From positions 1-27,352 of the forward strand of contig JADJPT010000047.1 of NCBI GenBank assembly GCA_016713125.1: a stretch of 27,352 bases of DNA, given 5' to 3'. This DNA is from Betaproteobacteria bacterium (GTDB lineage: Bacteria > Pseudomonadota > Gammaproteobacteria > Burkholderiales > SG8-39). Under the pieces are notes generated by a model that did not search any database, was not told the DNA's origin, and saw only the letters and a list, made by a program, of their open reading frames with translations. Each line of letters begins with the position of its first letter. The first letter of the stretch is position 1. Of this stretch, positions 8,890 to 17,930 are shown piece by piece. The position numbers were made by a program, and so were the translations under genes.

Positions 8890-9675
8890 CTACTTCTCGC
8901 TGATGGAAGGCGCATCGGCCATGCCCGCCAGCACCTCGGCGGCATGGTAGACGCGCACCGGTGAACCGTTGCGATGCAGCTTGCCGGCCATGTTGATCAG
9001 GCAGCCCAGGTCGCCGCCTAGCAGCACCTGGGCGCCGCTGCGCTGAACAGCGGCGGCCTTCTCGGACACCACGGCATTGGAGATGGCCGGGTACTTCACG
9101 CAGAAGGTGCCGCCGAAGCCGCAGCAGACATCGTTGCCTTCCAGCGGCTTCATCTCGAGGCCTCCGACCGCGCCGAGCAGTGCGCGCGGCTGCTCGAAAA
9201 CACCCAGCTCGCGCAGGCCGGAGCAGCTGTCGTGATAGGTCGCGGTGGCCGGAAACCTCACGCCGGTCGGCTTGTAGTGCATCACGTCGACGAGAAAGCT
9301 CATCAGCTCGAAGGTGCGCTCACCGAGCCGGCGCGCGCGCTCGGCCCAGGCCGGGTCGTCGGCCAGGGCTTCGGGGTAGTGCGCACGCGTCATGCCAACG
9401 CAGGAGCCCGACGGCCCGACCACGTAGTCGTAGGGCTCGAAGAGTTCGATGAAGCGGCGCGCGAGTGTGCCGGCGTCCTTGGTGTCGCCGCTGTTGAAAG
9501 CCGGCTGCCCACAGCAGGTCTGCTGCATCGGCACCTCAACCTTGCAGCCCGCGTCCTGCAGCAGCTTCAGCGCCGCGAAGCCCACGCTGGGGCGAATCGC
9601 GTCGGCCAGGCAGGTGACGAACAGCGCAACTCTAGGCATCGATGGCGAAGCCGATGATTTCAGGGTATTGCTCAT
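8890..9675 (-). CDS. lutA: LutA, CCG-domain subunit of the LutABC lactate oxidation system
   Basis: 261-residue intact protein of the GlcF/HdrB-like CCG-domain family. Both cysteine-rich CCG motifs are present: QQTCCGQPAFNSGD at about residue 52 and DVCCGFGGTFCVKYP at about residue 185. PSGSCVGM, YHDSCSGLRELG and GGDLGCLINM are also typical of LutA (YkgE). It acts with LutB and LutC in lactate oxidation. The gene starts 34 bp after pntB with no clear ribosome site before the ATG at 9675; an internal Met at residue 13 (MPRVALFV) is a plausible alternative start. No lutR-type regulator or lactate permease is nearby. Confidence 0.95.
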   Translation of the reverse strand: MSNTLKSSASPSMPRVALFVTCLADAIRPSVGFAALKLLQDAGCKVEVPMQQTCCGQPAFNSGDTKDAGTLARRFIELFEPYDYVVGPSGSCVGMTRAHYPEALADDPAWAERARRLGERTFELMSFLVDVMHYKPTGVRFPATATYHDSCSGLRELGVFEQPRALLGAVGGLEMKPLEGNDVCCGFGGTFCVKYPAISNAVVSEKAAAVQRSGAQVLLGGDLGCLINMAGKLHRNGSPVRVYHAAEVLAGMADAPSISEK

Positions 9676-9709
9676 GGGATCATTTTCGTTCGAGAGGTGG
9701 CGGTGATGG

Positions 9710-11128
9710 TCAGGCCTCCAGCACGGTCAGCACCTCGTCGAGCATCTTCTTGGCGTCGCCGAAGAGCATGCGGTTGTTTTCCTTGTAGAAGAGCGGGTTG
9801 TCCACGCCGGCGTAGCCCGAGGCCATGCTGCGTTTCATGACGATCGAGGTGTGGGCCTTCCACACCTGCAACACCGGCATGCCGGCGATCGGGCTCGCCG
9901 GGTCATCCTCCGCGGACGGGTTGACGATGTCGTTGGCGCCGATGACGATGGCGACGTCGGTCTCGGGGAAGTCCTCGTTGATTTCGTCCATCTCCATCAC
10001 GATGTCGTAGGGCACCTTGGCCTCGGCGAGCAGCACGTTCATGTGCCCCGGCATGCGCCCGGCCACCGGGTGGATGCCGAAGCGCACCTTGACGCCCTTC
10101 TGACGCAGCACCTTGGTGATGTCGTTGACCGTGTGCTGCGCCTGCGCCACCGCCATGCCGTAGCCGGGCACGATGATCACGCTCTTGGCCTCGCGCAGCA
10201 TCTCGGCGGTCTCGTGCGCGCTGACCGGCACCACCTCGCCTTGCGGCTGGGCTTCGCCCGACCCCGCCGCCTTGGCAGCCGGCGCGCCGCCGCCGAAACC
10301 GCCGGCGATGACGCTGATGAAGTTGCGGTTCATCGCCCGGCACATGATGATCGACAGGATCGCGCCCGACGAGCCGACCAGCGCGCCGACGACGATCAGC
10401 AGGTCGTTGCCGAGCATGAAGCCGGTGGCCGCCGCGGCCCAGCCCGAGTAGCTGTTGAGCATCGACACCACCACCGGCATGTCGGCGCCGCCGATGGCCA
10501 TCACCATGTGGATGCCGAACAGCAGCGCGATCACCGTCATCACGATCAGCGGCAGCATGCCGGTCTGGATGTCGTGCGCGTGCAGGAACTCGCGCCCGAA
10601 CCAGATCACCACCAGCAGGCCGGCCAGGTTGAGCAGGTGCCGTCCGGGCAGCAGCAGCGGCTTGCCGCCGATCTTGCCCGAGAGCTTGCCGAAGGCGATG
10701 AGCGAGCCGGAGAAGGTGAGGGCACCGATGAGGATGCCGATGTAGATCTCCACCTCGTGGATGGCCTTCTCGGCCGGGGTGGGGAACACGGTGGATGTGT
10801 CCACATAGCTGGCAAAGCCCACCAGGCAGGCGGCCAGGCCGACCAGGCTGTGCATCAGTGCCACGAGCTCGGGCATCTGCGTCATCTGCACCTTCTTCGC
10901 GGCGAAGAGGCCGATGGCGCCGCCGACGACCAGCGCGCCGATGATCCACGGAATGCCGGCCGGCGTGACGCGCGGGCCGAGCACCGTGGCCAGCACGGCC
11001 AGGGCCATGCCGATGATGCCGAACAGGTTGCCGCGACGCGCGGTCTCGGGGTTGGCAAGACCGCCCAGGCTGAGGATGAACAGGATGGTGGCGGCGATGT
11101 AGGAAACAGTGGCGAGGCTTGCAGTCAT
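9710..11128 (-). CDS. pntB: PntB, NAD(P)+ transhydrogenase beta subunit
   Basis: Proton-translocating transhydrogenase subunit that uses the membrane potential to drive hydride transfer from NADH to NADP+. 472 residues: an N-terminal membrane domain of about nine helices (SYIAATILFILSLGGL onwards, with PGRHLLNLAGLL and GGADMPVVVSMLNSYSGWAAA), then a cytoplasmic NADP-binding domain III with VPGYGMAVAQAQH, GIHPVAGRMPGHMNVLLAEA and GANDIVNPSA. I chose ATG 11128 rather than an upstream in-frame Met because MTASLATVSY matches the family start. It lies 16 bp after pntA. Intact, slightly longer than the 462-residue E. coli protein. It probably supplies NADPH to PhaB. Confidence 0.96.
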   Translation of the reverse strand: MTASLATVSYIAATILFILSLGGLANPETARRGNLFGIIGMALAVLATVLGPRVTPAGIPWIIGALVVGGAIGLFAAKKVQMTQMPELVALMHSLVGLAACLVGFASYVDTSTVFPTPAEKAIHEVEIYIGILIGALTFSGSLIAFGKLSGKIGGKPLLLPGRHLLNLAGLLVVIWFGREFLHAHDIQTGMLPLIVMTVIALLFGIHMVMAIGGADMPVVVSMLNSYSGWAAAATGFMLGNDLLIVVGALVGSSGAILSIIMCRAMNRNFISVIAGGFGGGAPAAKAAGSGEAQPQGEVVPVSAHETAEMLREAKSVIIVPGYGMAVAQAQHTVNDITKVLRQKGVKVRFGIHPVAGRMPGHMNVLLAEAKVPYDIVMEMDEINEDFPETDVAIVIGANDIVNPSAEDDPASPIAGMPVLQVWKAHTSIVMKRSMASGYAGVDNPLFYKENNRMLFGDAKKMLDEVLTVLEA

Positions 11129-11144
11129 GTCTGTGGCCTCGTTC

Positions 11145-12727
11145 TCATTTGCGGAACATCGCCAGCATGCGACGCGTGACCGCAAAGCCGCCGAACATGT
11201 TGACGGCCGTCAGCACCAGCGCCACGACGGCCAGGCCGAGGATCAGCTGCGACGGCCGATCGGCTCCGGCACCACCTGCCAGCGGCGGCGCCACCTGCAC
11301 CAGCGCGCCGATGGCGATGATCGACGAGATGGCGTTGGTCACGCTCATCAGCGGCGTGTGCAGCGAAGGCGTGACGTTCCACACCACCATGTAGCCGATG
11401 AAGCAGGCCAGCACGAACACGGTGAAGTGCGACAGGAACGACGCCGGCGCGTACAGGCCCACCAGCAGGAACAACACGGCGCCGACACCAAACACGGTGG
11501 CCAGCGACTTGGCCGACATCGGTTCGCCGGCACCATGTCCGTGGCCCTTGGGAGTGGCCGCTACGGCGGTGGCTGCCTTCTGCGGCGGTGGCGCCGGCAG
11601 CTTCAGCGGCGGCGCCGGCCAGGTGATGGCGCCTTCCTTGATGACCGTCAGGCCGCGGATGGCGTCGTCTTCCATGTTGACGTTGATGACGCCGTCCTTG
11701 GTCTTGCACAGCTCCTCGGTCAGGCGCAGCAGGTTGTTCGAGTACAGCGTGGAGGACTGCTTGGCCAGGCGGCTCACCAGGTCGGTGTAGCCGACGATGG
11801 TCACGCCATGCTTCACCACCGCCTGACCGGGTTCGGTGAGCTCGCAGTTGCCGCCCTGTTCGGCAGCCATGTCGACGATCACGCTGCCCGGCTTCATCGT
11901 CTTCACCATCTCGGCGGTGATCAGCTTGGGTGCCGGCTTGCCTGGGATCAGCGCGGTGGTGATGATGATGTCGCATTCCTTGGCCTGCTGCGCGTACATC
12001 GCACGCTGCGCGGCCTGGAAGCCCTCGCTCATCACCTTGGCGTAGCCGCCGCCGCCCGAACCCTCTTCCTCGTAGTCGACCTTGACGAACTCGCCGCCCA
12101 GGGAGACCACCTGATCGGCCACCTCGGCGCGGGTGTCGTTGGCGCGCACGATCGCTCCGAGGCCCGCCGCGGTGCCGATCGCCGCCAAGCCCGCCACGCC
12201 GGCACCGGCGATGAACACCTTGGCCGGCGGAATCTTGCCCGCGGCGGTGATCTGGCCATTGAAGAAGCGGCCGAAGGCGTTCGCCGCCTCGATCACCGCG
12301 CGGTAGCCGCTGATGCCGGCCATCGAGGTCAGCGCGTCCATCTTCTGCGCCCGGCTCAGTTGGCGCGGCAGGCAGTCGATGGCCAGCACGGTGGCCTTCT
12401 TCGCAGCCAGTTGCTGCATCAGCTCGGGGTTCTGCGCCGGCCAGATGAAGCCGATCAGCGTGCCGCCTTCGCGCACCATCGCCACTTCATCAGGCGTCGG
12501 CACGCGCGCCTTGAAGACGATGTCGCTCTTGGCCCAGATGTCCGGCGCGCTGGCACCACGCCGGCACCGGCGGCGCGGTAGGCGTCATCGGCAAAGTTCG
12601 CGGCGTCGCCCGCGCCGCTTTGCACGGCCACCTGGAAGCCCAGCTTGATGAGCTTCTCCACCACCTCGGGCACGGTGGCGACACGTTTCTCGCCCGGCAG
12701 GGTCTCTTGCGGCACACCGATCAACAT
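11145..12727 (-). CDS. pntA: PntA, NAD(P)+ transhydrogenase alpha subunit, one frameshift
   Basis: NAD(H)-binding domain I fused to a short membrane domain, as in the two-subunit E. coli enzyme; about 527 residues. The start is MLIGVPQETLPGEKRVATVPE after a GAGGAGA site, followed by FIWPAQNPELMQQLAA, the nucleotide-binding GAGVAGLAAIGTA, the RANDTRAEVADQVVSLGGEF region, and MEDDAIRGLTVIKEG. An Ala/Pro linker leads to four C-terminal helices (AKSLATVFGVGAVLFLLVGL ... MLAMFRK). One base is lost at about 12555, between GAGVV and SAPDIWAKSDIV. The rest is in frame. pntB follows after 16 bp. Confidence 0.94.
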
Positions 12728-12758
12728 GATGTCTCCTCATTTCTCTCGAAGTGCGCGA

Positions 12759-13754
12759 CTAGGCGTAGCGCAGGTCAGTCGCCTTGCCGCGGAACACCCG
12801 GTACGAGAACGCCGTGTAAGCCGCGATCGCCGGCAGCGATATGCAAACGCCGATCAGGATCACCTTGAGCGCGGCCGGGCTGCTGGCGGCCTGCCAGATC
12901 GTGAGGCGGTCGATCACGACGTAGGGGTACAGGCTGTAGGCCAGGCCAAGGAAACCAAGCACGAAGACGACGATCAGCAGCGTGAACGGCAGCCAGGCGA
13001 CTTGCCCGCGAACAATGGACGTGCCCAGCAGCGCGCGCACGGCCACCAGCAAGATGGCGGTCACCAGCGGAATCGCCGACAGCGCGATGATCGAGGGCAG
13101 CTCGAACCAGCGCTCGCGCACCGTCTCGCTGATCCAGGGCGTCGCCATCGAGATCAGCACCAGCCCGCCGCACATCGGCGCCCACGCGATGCGCGCCCAA
13201 CGCACGGCACGCTCCTGCAGTTCACCGTCGGTCTTCATGATGAGCCAGGTGGCGCCGAGCAACACATAGGCCATCGGCAGTGCCACGGCGATGGCGGCGG
13301 CGAACAGCGGGTAGTTCCAGCCTTCACCGAAGCCGCTGATGTAGCGCCCGAGCATCCAGCCCTGCGTCGCCGAGGCGAGCGTCGACCCGGTGAAGAACAA
13401 CCAGTCCCACATCGGCTTGCGCACGGCTTTGGCCTTGACGCGGAAGTCGAACGCCACGCCGCGCAGGATCAGCCCGATCAGCATCAGCATGACCGGCAGG
13501 TACAACTCGGTCAGCACCAGGCCGTGCGCCTTCGGGAAGGCCACCAGCAGGATGCCGACGCCGAGCACCAGCCAGGTCTCGTTGGCGTCCCAGAAGGGGC
13601 CGATCGACGCGATCATCACGTCCTTCTCGGCGGGCGTCGCGCGGGGCATCAGCATGCCCACGCCAAGGTCGTAGCCGTCGCTGACCACATAGACGAGCAT
13701 CGAAATGCCCATCAGCGCCATGAAGATCACCGGCAGCGCTTCGTCGAAGGTCAT
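12759..13754 (-). CDS. cydB: Cytochrome bd-type quinol oxidase subunit II (CIO-like)
   Basis: 331-residue intact membrane protein of the CydB/CioB family with about eight to nine hydrophobic segments. DGYDLGVGML near the N-terminus, GPFWDANETWLVL, FPKAHGLVLTELYLP and RGVAFDFR are diagnostic. The start ATG overlaps the cydA stop in ATGA. Size and the GVGML sequence resemble cyanide-insensitive (CioB) enzymes rather than the longer E. coli CydB. With CydA it oxidises ubiquinol and reduces oxygen at high affinity or under stress. No CydX-like small protein is seen after it before pntA, 31 bp downstream. Confidence 0.94.
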   Translation of the reverse strand: MTFDEALPVIFMALMGISMLVYVVSDGYDLGVGMLMPRATPAEKDVMIASIGPFWDANETWLVLGVGILLVAFPKAHGLVLTELYLPVMLMLIGLILRGVAFDFRVKAKAVRKPMWDWLFFTGSTLASATQGWMLGRYISGFGEGWNYPLFAAAIAVALPMAYVLLGATWLIMKTDGELQERAVRWARIAWAPMCGGLVLISMATPWISETVRERWFELPSIIALSAIPLVTAILLVAVRALLGTSIVRGQVAWLPFTLLIVVFVLGFLGLAYSLYPYVVIDRLTIWQAASSPAALKVILIGVCISLPAIAAYTAFSYRVFRGKATDLRYA

Positions 13755-15142
13755 GAACGACCTCCTTCGACCAGCGCTTCTGCCGCGCGACCCTGGGCGC
13801 GCTCCAGCGCGTCGGCCTGGATCACGTCCTCCGGCTTTTCGGCCATGTACTTCAGTACCGCCACATAGGCGACGAGCAGCGCCAGGTAGACGGTGACGTA
13901 CAGCGCCAGCGTCAACGCGATCATCGGTGCCGGAACGGTCGATGCAACATCGGCGGTGCGAACCAGGCCGAAGACGACAAACGGCTGACGGCCGATCTCG
14001 GTCACGTACCAGCCGGCCACGGTGGCCACCCAGCCGGAGAACGTCATCCCGGCCAGCACCCACAGCAACAGCCGCGGCAGGCGTTCCGGCTGCCAGCGTC
14101 GGCGCCAGGCCAGCCACAGGCTGACCCAGCTGACGGCCAGCATCAGCATCCCCACGCCGACCATGACGCGGAACGACCAGAACACCATGGCCACCGGCGG
14201 ACGGGCCCCGGGGAAGTCGTTCAGGCCGCGGATCTCGGCGTCGACGTCATGCTTGAGGATGAAGCTCGCGAGCTTGGGGATGCCGATCGCGGCCAGGTTG
14301 CTGCGCGACGCTTGATCGGGAATCGCGAACAGCAGCAAGGGCGCGCCGCGCTGCGTCTCCCACACCCCCTCCATCGCGGCGACCTTCTGCGGCTGGTGCT
14401 CCAGCGTGTTCAGCCCGTGCAGGTCGCCGACGAAAATCTGCAGCGGGATCAGCAGTGCCGCCAGGGTCAGCCCGACGCGCAGCACCTTCGGCGCCGAAAG
14501 CGGCGCCGCTCCCGAGGATTTGCCAGGCCGAGAGCCCGGCCAGCAGGAACGCCACGGTCAGCCCCGAGGCGAGGAGCCTTGTGCGCCAGGCGGTAGGGGA
14601 ACGAGGGGTTGAAGATGACCTCGATCCAGCTCCTGACGTGGAACTCACCGTTGATGATCTCGTGGCCCGTTGGCGTCTGCATCCACGAGTTCAGCGCCAG
14701 GATCCAGAACGCACTGAGCGAGGTGCCGATGGCGACGAAGGAGGTGGCCATCACGTGCACGCCGTTCGCTGACGCGGCCGTGGCCGAACAGCATGATCCC
14801 CAGGAAGCCGGCCTCGAGGAAGAACGCCGTCAGCACCTCGTAGCCCAAGAGCGGCCCGGCCACGTTGCCGGCCCGTTCCATGAAGCCGGGCCAGTTGGTG
14901 CCGAACTGGAAGCTCATCGGGATGCCGCTGACCACGCCGAGCGCGAAGGTCAGCGCGAAGACCTTGGTCCAGAAGCGGTACGCGGCGAGCCAGGCCTGCC
15001 GGTCCACCGGCTGCGTGGCACGCAGGTAACGCCAGCGGAAGAACATCAGCACCCACGCCAGCGCGATGCTGATGACCGGGAACAGGATGTGGAAGGTGAT
15101 GATGGCGGCGAACTGCATGCGCGCCAGGATCAGGGCATCCAT
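13751..15142 (-). CDS. cydA: Cytochrome bd-type quinol oxidase subunit I (CIO-like), three frameshifts
   Basis: About 463 residues. Key features: an early His in FAAIITFHILFP (heme b595 ligand region), the two conserved Glu in YEVLTAFFLEAGFLG, SLSAFWILALNSWMQTP, the quinol-site segment EHQPQKVAAMEG, and GWYVTEIGRQPF near the C-terminus. The quinol (Q) loop is short, as in CioA. Three one-base slips in the same direction lie at about 14767 (VSER/VHVMATSF), about 14580 (RLAHK/LLASGL) and about 14498 (before APKVLRVGLTL). They sum to three bases, so the final frame equals the first. An AAGGGAG site precedes the ATG at 15142. Co-transcription with cydB is clear from the ATGA overlap. Confidence 0.92.
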
Positions 15143-15163
15143 GGTTCCGGCTCCCTTGCGCGA

Positions 15164-15868
15164 TCAGCTCTTGCGCGCCCGGGAGGCCGACTTCTTGGTC
15201 GCGGCGCCTGGTGCTGCTTCCGATGCCTCCAGCCCTTCGGACATGCCGATCAGCACGCCGCGCGCGAGCGCCGTGTAGTGATCCATCCAGGCGTCCACGG
15301 TGCTCTGCGCCCGAGCTCGGCCCTGTCGCACGGCGTCGCGCGACCTTGCCATGAGCTGCTCCAGCGCCGCGGTGGCGCTGGAGCCGGTGGCACTGCCCTT
15401 GGCCTTCATGCCTTCGAGCGCCGAGGCCCAGGGCCCCTGCAGCGCGTTCCCGGCGTCGGCGATGGCCTTGTCGACGCTGCCATACAGCGCGTCTTCCATC
15501 TTCTCGATGTCGGCAAGGGCCTTCTTCATCTTCGTCTCGCGCAGTTCCACCCCCTGGTCGACGAACTGCTCGAGCGCTCGCCGGTTGGCTTCGACCGCCT
15601 TCACGAGAGCCGCATCCATGCCCTCGACCGCCTTGCTCAGCAGCGCCTCGACATCGGTCGCAGGCAGACCGCTCTTCGCGGCGCCGGCAGAAGCCGCCTT
15701 CGTCGTCGCCTTCACTGCGTCACGCACGCTCTTCAGCGTCAGCTCGCGGCCCTGCAAGGCCTTCAGCGTGGCCTGCTGAACTGCCAGGCGCAGCGCGTTG
15801 CCCTGTTTGGCCGAGGCGTCCGCGAACTGTTGCACCAGGGCGTCCTGGTCGAAGCCGGTCTTGCTCAT
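15164..15868 (-). CDS. Phasin-like PHB granule-associated protein (uncertain family)
   Basis: 234-residue intact protein with no Cys, no signal peptide and no membrane segment. It is Ala/Lys/Glu-rich and almost wholly predicted helix, with likely coiled-coil stretches around residues 75-150 (for example VDQGVELRETKMKKALADIE). It ends in a short basic Ala/Ser/Lys/Arg tail (ATKKSASRARKS) reminiscent of the DNA-binding tails of PhaF and PhaM. These traits and its place 37 bp after phaB (AGGAGA site before the ATG) suggest a phasin or granule-nucleoid linker. I do not recognise a classical phasin_2 signature; it may belong to a domain-of-unknown-function family of Burkholderiales. The function is inferred mainly from context. 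Confidence 0.6.
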   Translation of the reverse strand: MSKTGFDQDALVQQFADASAKQGNALRLAVQQATLKALQGRELTLKSVRDAVKATTKAASAGAAKSGLPATDVEALLSKAVEGMDAALVKAVEANRRALEQFVDQGVELRETKMKKALADIEKMEDALYGSVDKAIADAGNALQGPWASALEGMKAKGSATGSSATAALEQLMARSRDAVRQGRARAQSTVDAWMDHYTALARGVLIGMSEGLEASEAAPGAATKKSASRARKS

Positions 15869-15905
15869 CTGTTTGTCTCCTGGGTTGTGGTCGTTGGCAC
15901 GCGCG

Positions 15906-16652
15906 TCACTGCATGTGCTGGCCGCCGTTGATGGCGATGTTGGCGCCGGTCACGAAGGCTGCTTCGTCGGAGGCGAGGTAGATGATCAGACCGGCCACCT
16001 CCTCGGGTTTGCCGAGACGGCCGACCGGGATGTGCGGCAGGATCTTCGAGTCCAGCACTTCTTTCGGAATGGCCGTGACCATCTTCGTGCCGATGTAGCC
16101 CGGCGAAATGGTGTTGACCGTCACGCCCTTCTTCGCCACTTCGAGCGCCAGCGCCTTGGTGAAGCCGTGCACGCCGGCCTTGGCCGCCGAGTAGTTGGTC
16201 TGGCCGAAGGCGCCCTTGCTGCCGTTGACGGAAGAGACGTTGATCACCCGGCCCCAGCCCCGATCGCTCATCGCATCGACGACCTGCTTGCTCATGTTGA
16301 ACAGGCTGTCGAGGTTGGTGCGCATCACCGCGTCCCAGTTGACCTTGTCCATCTTCTTGAAGGTCATGTCGCGCGTGATGCCGGCGTTGTTGACCAGCAC
16401 GTCCACCGGCCCGACCTTGGCCGTGACCTCGGCCACCGCCTTGGCGCACGAGTCGAGGTCGGCCACGTCGCAGGGCACCGCGGCGATGTCGTAACCACGC
16501 TCCTTCATGCCGACCACCCACTCGGCATGCTTGCTGTTGCCCGGCGAGTAGGTGACCGCCACCTTGTAGCCGGCGTCGGCCATCTTGGTGGAGATCGTCT
16601 CGCCCAGGCCGCCCATGCCGCCGGTGACCAGGACCACGCGTGTGTTGCTCAT
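15906..16652 (-). CDS. phaB: Acetoacetyl-CoA reductase PhaB
   Basis: NADPH-dependent SDR that reduces acetoacetyl-CoA to (R)-3-hydroxybutyryl-CoA, the PHB monomer. 248 residues, close to 246 for C. necator PhaB. Motifs: VTGGMGGLGE cofactor loop, VNNAGITRD, catalytic Ser/Tyr/Lys in NVSSVNGSKGAFGQTNYSAA followed by K, and PGYIGTKMV after the active site. The ATG at 16652 (MSNTRVVLVTGG) is preferred over one 24 bp upstream because AGGAGA lies 8 bases before it. It is 49 bp after phaA. Intact. Confidence 0.96.
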   Translation of the reverse strand: MSNTRVVLVTGGMGGLGETISTKMADAGYKVAVTYSPGNSKHAEWVVGMKERGYDIAAVPCDVADLDSCAKAVAEVTAKVGPVDVLVNNAGITRDMTFKKMDKVNWDAVMRTNLDSLFNMSKQVVDAMSDRGWGRVINVSSVNGSKGAFGQTNYSAAKAGVHGFTKALALEVAKKGVTVNTISPGYIGTKMVTAIPKEVLDSKILPHIPVGRLGKPEEVAGLIIYLASDEAAFVTGANIAINGGQHMQ

Positions 16653-16701
16653 TTCGATGTCTCCTGTTGGGTTCAATGAATTCGGATCTCAGCGCTCGTC
16701 A

Positions 16702-17880
16702 TCAACGTTCAATGGCGAGCGACACGCCCATGCCGCCGCCGATGCACAGCGCGGCCAGGCCGCGCTTGGCGTCGCGGCGCTGCATCTCGTGCAGCAGCGT
16801 GACCAGGATGCGGCAGCCGCTGGCGCCGATCGGGTGGCCGATCGCGATGGCGCCGCCGTTGACGTTGACCTTCGCCGGGTCGGCTTCGAGCACCTTATTG
16901 ACCGCGCAGGCCTGCGCGGCGAAGGCCTCGTTCAGCTCGAACAGATCGACGTCGCCGACCTTCCAGCCGGCACGCTCGAGCGCCTTGCGGCTGGCCGGCA
17001 CCGGGCCCATGCCCATCGTCGCCGGGTCCAGGCCGCTGGTGCCGAAGGCGGCGATGCGCGCCAGCGGCGTCAGACCCAGCGCGGCAGCCTTCTTCGCGCT
17101 CATCACCACCACCGCGGCGGCGCCGTCGTTCAGCCCCGAGGCATTGCCGGCGGTGACGCTGCCGGCCTTGTCGAACGCCGGGCGCAGACCGGCCAGCGCT
17201 TCGGCATTGGTCTTCTTGTTGATGAACTCGTCGGCCGCGAAGACCAGCGGATCGCCCTTCTTCTGCGGGATCGTGACGCCGACGATCTCGTCCTTGAAGC
17301 GGCCGGCGTCCTGCGCCGCGGACGCCTTCTGCTGGCTGGCCAGGGCCAGCGCGTCCTGCATCTCGCGCGTGATGCCGTGGGCCTTGGCCACGTTCTCGGC
17401 CGTGATGCCCATGTGGTACTGGTTGTAGACGTCCCACAGGCCGTCGGTGATCATCGAGTCGACCATCTTCCAGTCGCCCATGCGCTGGCCGTCGCGCGAG
17501 CCGTTCAGGACATGGGGCGACAGGCTCATGTTTTCCTGGCCACCAGCGACGACGATCTCGCTGTCGCCCGTGGCCACCGCCTGGGCCGCCAGCATCACGG
17601 CCTTCAGACCCGAGCCGCAGACTGCATTGATCGTCAGCGCCGGCGTCTCCTTCGGCACGCCCGCCTTCATCGACGCCTGGCGCGCGGGGTTCTGGCCCAC
17701 GCCTGCAGCAAGCACCTGGCCCATGATCACCTCGCCGATCTGGGCGCCGTCGAGCTTGGCGCGCGCGATCACCTCCTTGACGACCAGGGCGCCGAGATCG
17801 GTTGCGGGGATGTTGGCGATGGAGCCGCCGAACTTGCCCACGGCGGTGCGTGCGGCGGCGACGATGACGATGTCTTGCAT
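16702..17880 (-). CDS. phaA: Acetyl-CoA acetyltransferase (beta-ketothiolase) PhaA
   Basis: Condenses two acetyl-CoA to acetoacetyl-CoA, the first PHB step. 392 residues (C. necator PhaA is 393). The active-site Cys is in NAVCGSGLKA at about residue 88, the catalytic His in GGAIAIGHPIGASG, and the second Cys in CIGGGMG near the C-terminus. MQDIVIVAAARTAVGKFGG is the standard start; the ATG at 17880 follows an AGGAGA site. Intact, with typical high-GC codon use. It is 50 bp after phaC and 49 bp before phaB. Confidence 0.97.
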   Translation of the reverse strand: MQDIVIVAAARTAVGKFGGSIANIPATDLGALVVKEVIARAKLDGAQIGEVIMGQVLAAGVGQNPARQASMKAGVPKETPALTINAVCGSGLKAVMLAAQAVATGDSEIVVAGGQENMSLSPHVLNGSRDGQRMGDWKMVDSMITDGLWDVYNQYHMGITAENVAKAHGITREMQDALALASQQKASAAQDAGRFKDEIVGVTIPQKKGDPLVFAADEFINKKTNAEALAGLRPAFDKAGSVTAGNASGLNDGAAAVVVMSAKKAAALGLTPLARIAAFGTSGLDPATMGMGPVPASRKALERAGWKVGDVDLFELNEAFAAQACAVNKVLEADPAKVNVNGGAIAIGHPIGASGCRILVTLLHEMQRRDAKRGLAALCIGGGMGVSLAIER

Positions 17881-17930
17881 GGTGGGTTTCTCCTGGCTGG
17901 TGGAGGCGTGGGGTTGAGGGATCGAAGTGG

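Noticed and set aside
11109..12581. Long plus-strand open frame of 490 codons (others at 5434-6903, 9851-11179, 14609-15931, 16585-17955 and 19361-21112).
   Set aside because: Each lies opposite a well-recognised minus-strand gene, is rich in Arg/His/Gly/Ala and resembles no family. High GC at third positions leaves few stops on the opposite strand.
14490..14770. Programmed ribosomal frameshifting in cydA (three shifts).
   Set aside because: The sites share no slippery heptamer or common structure, and similar slips occur in many unrelated genes nearby, so sequencing error is simpler.
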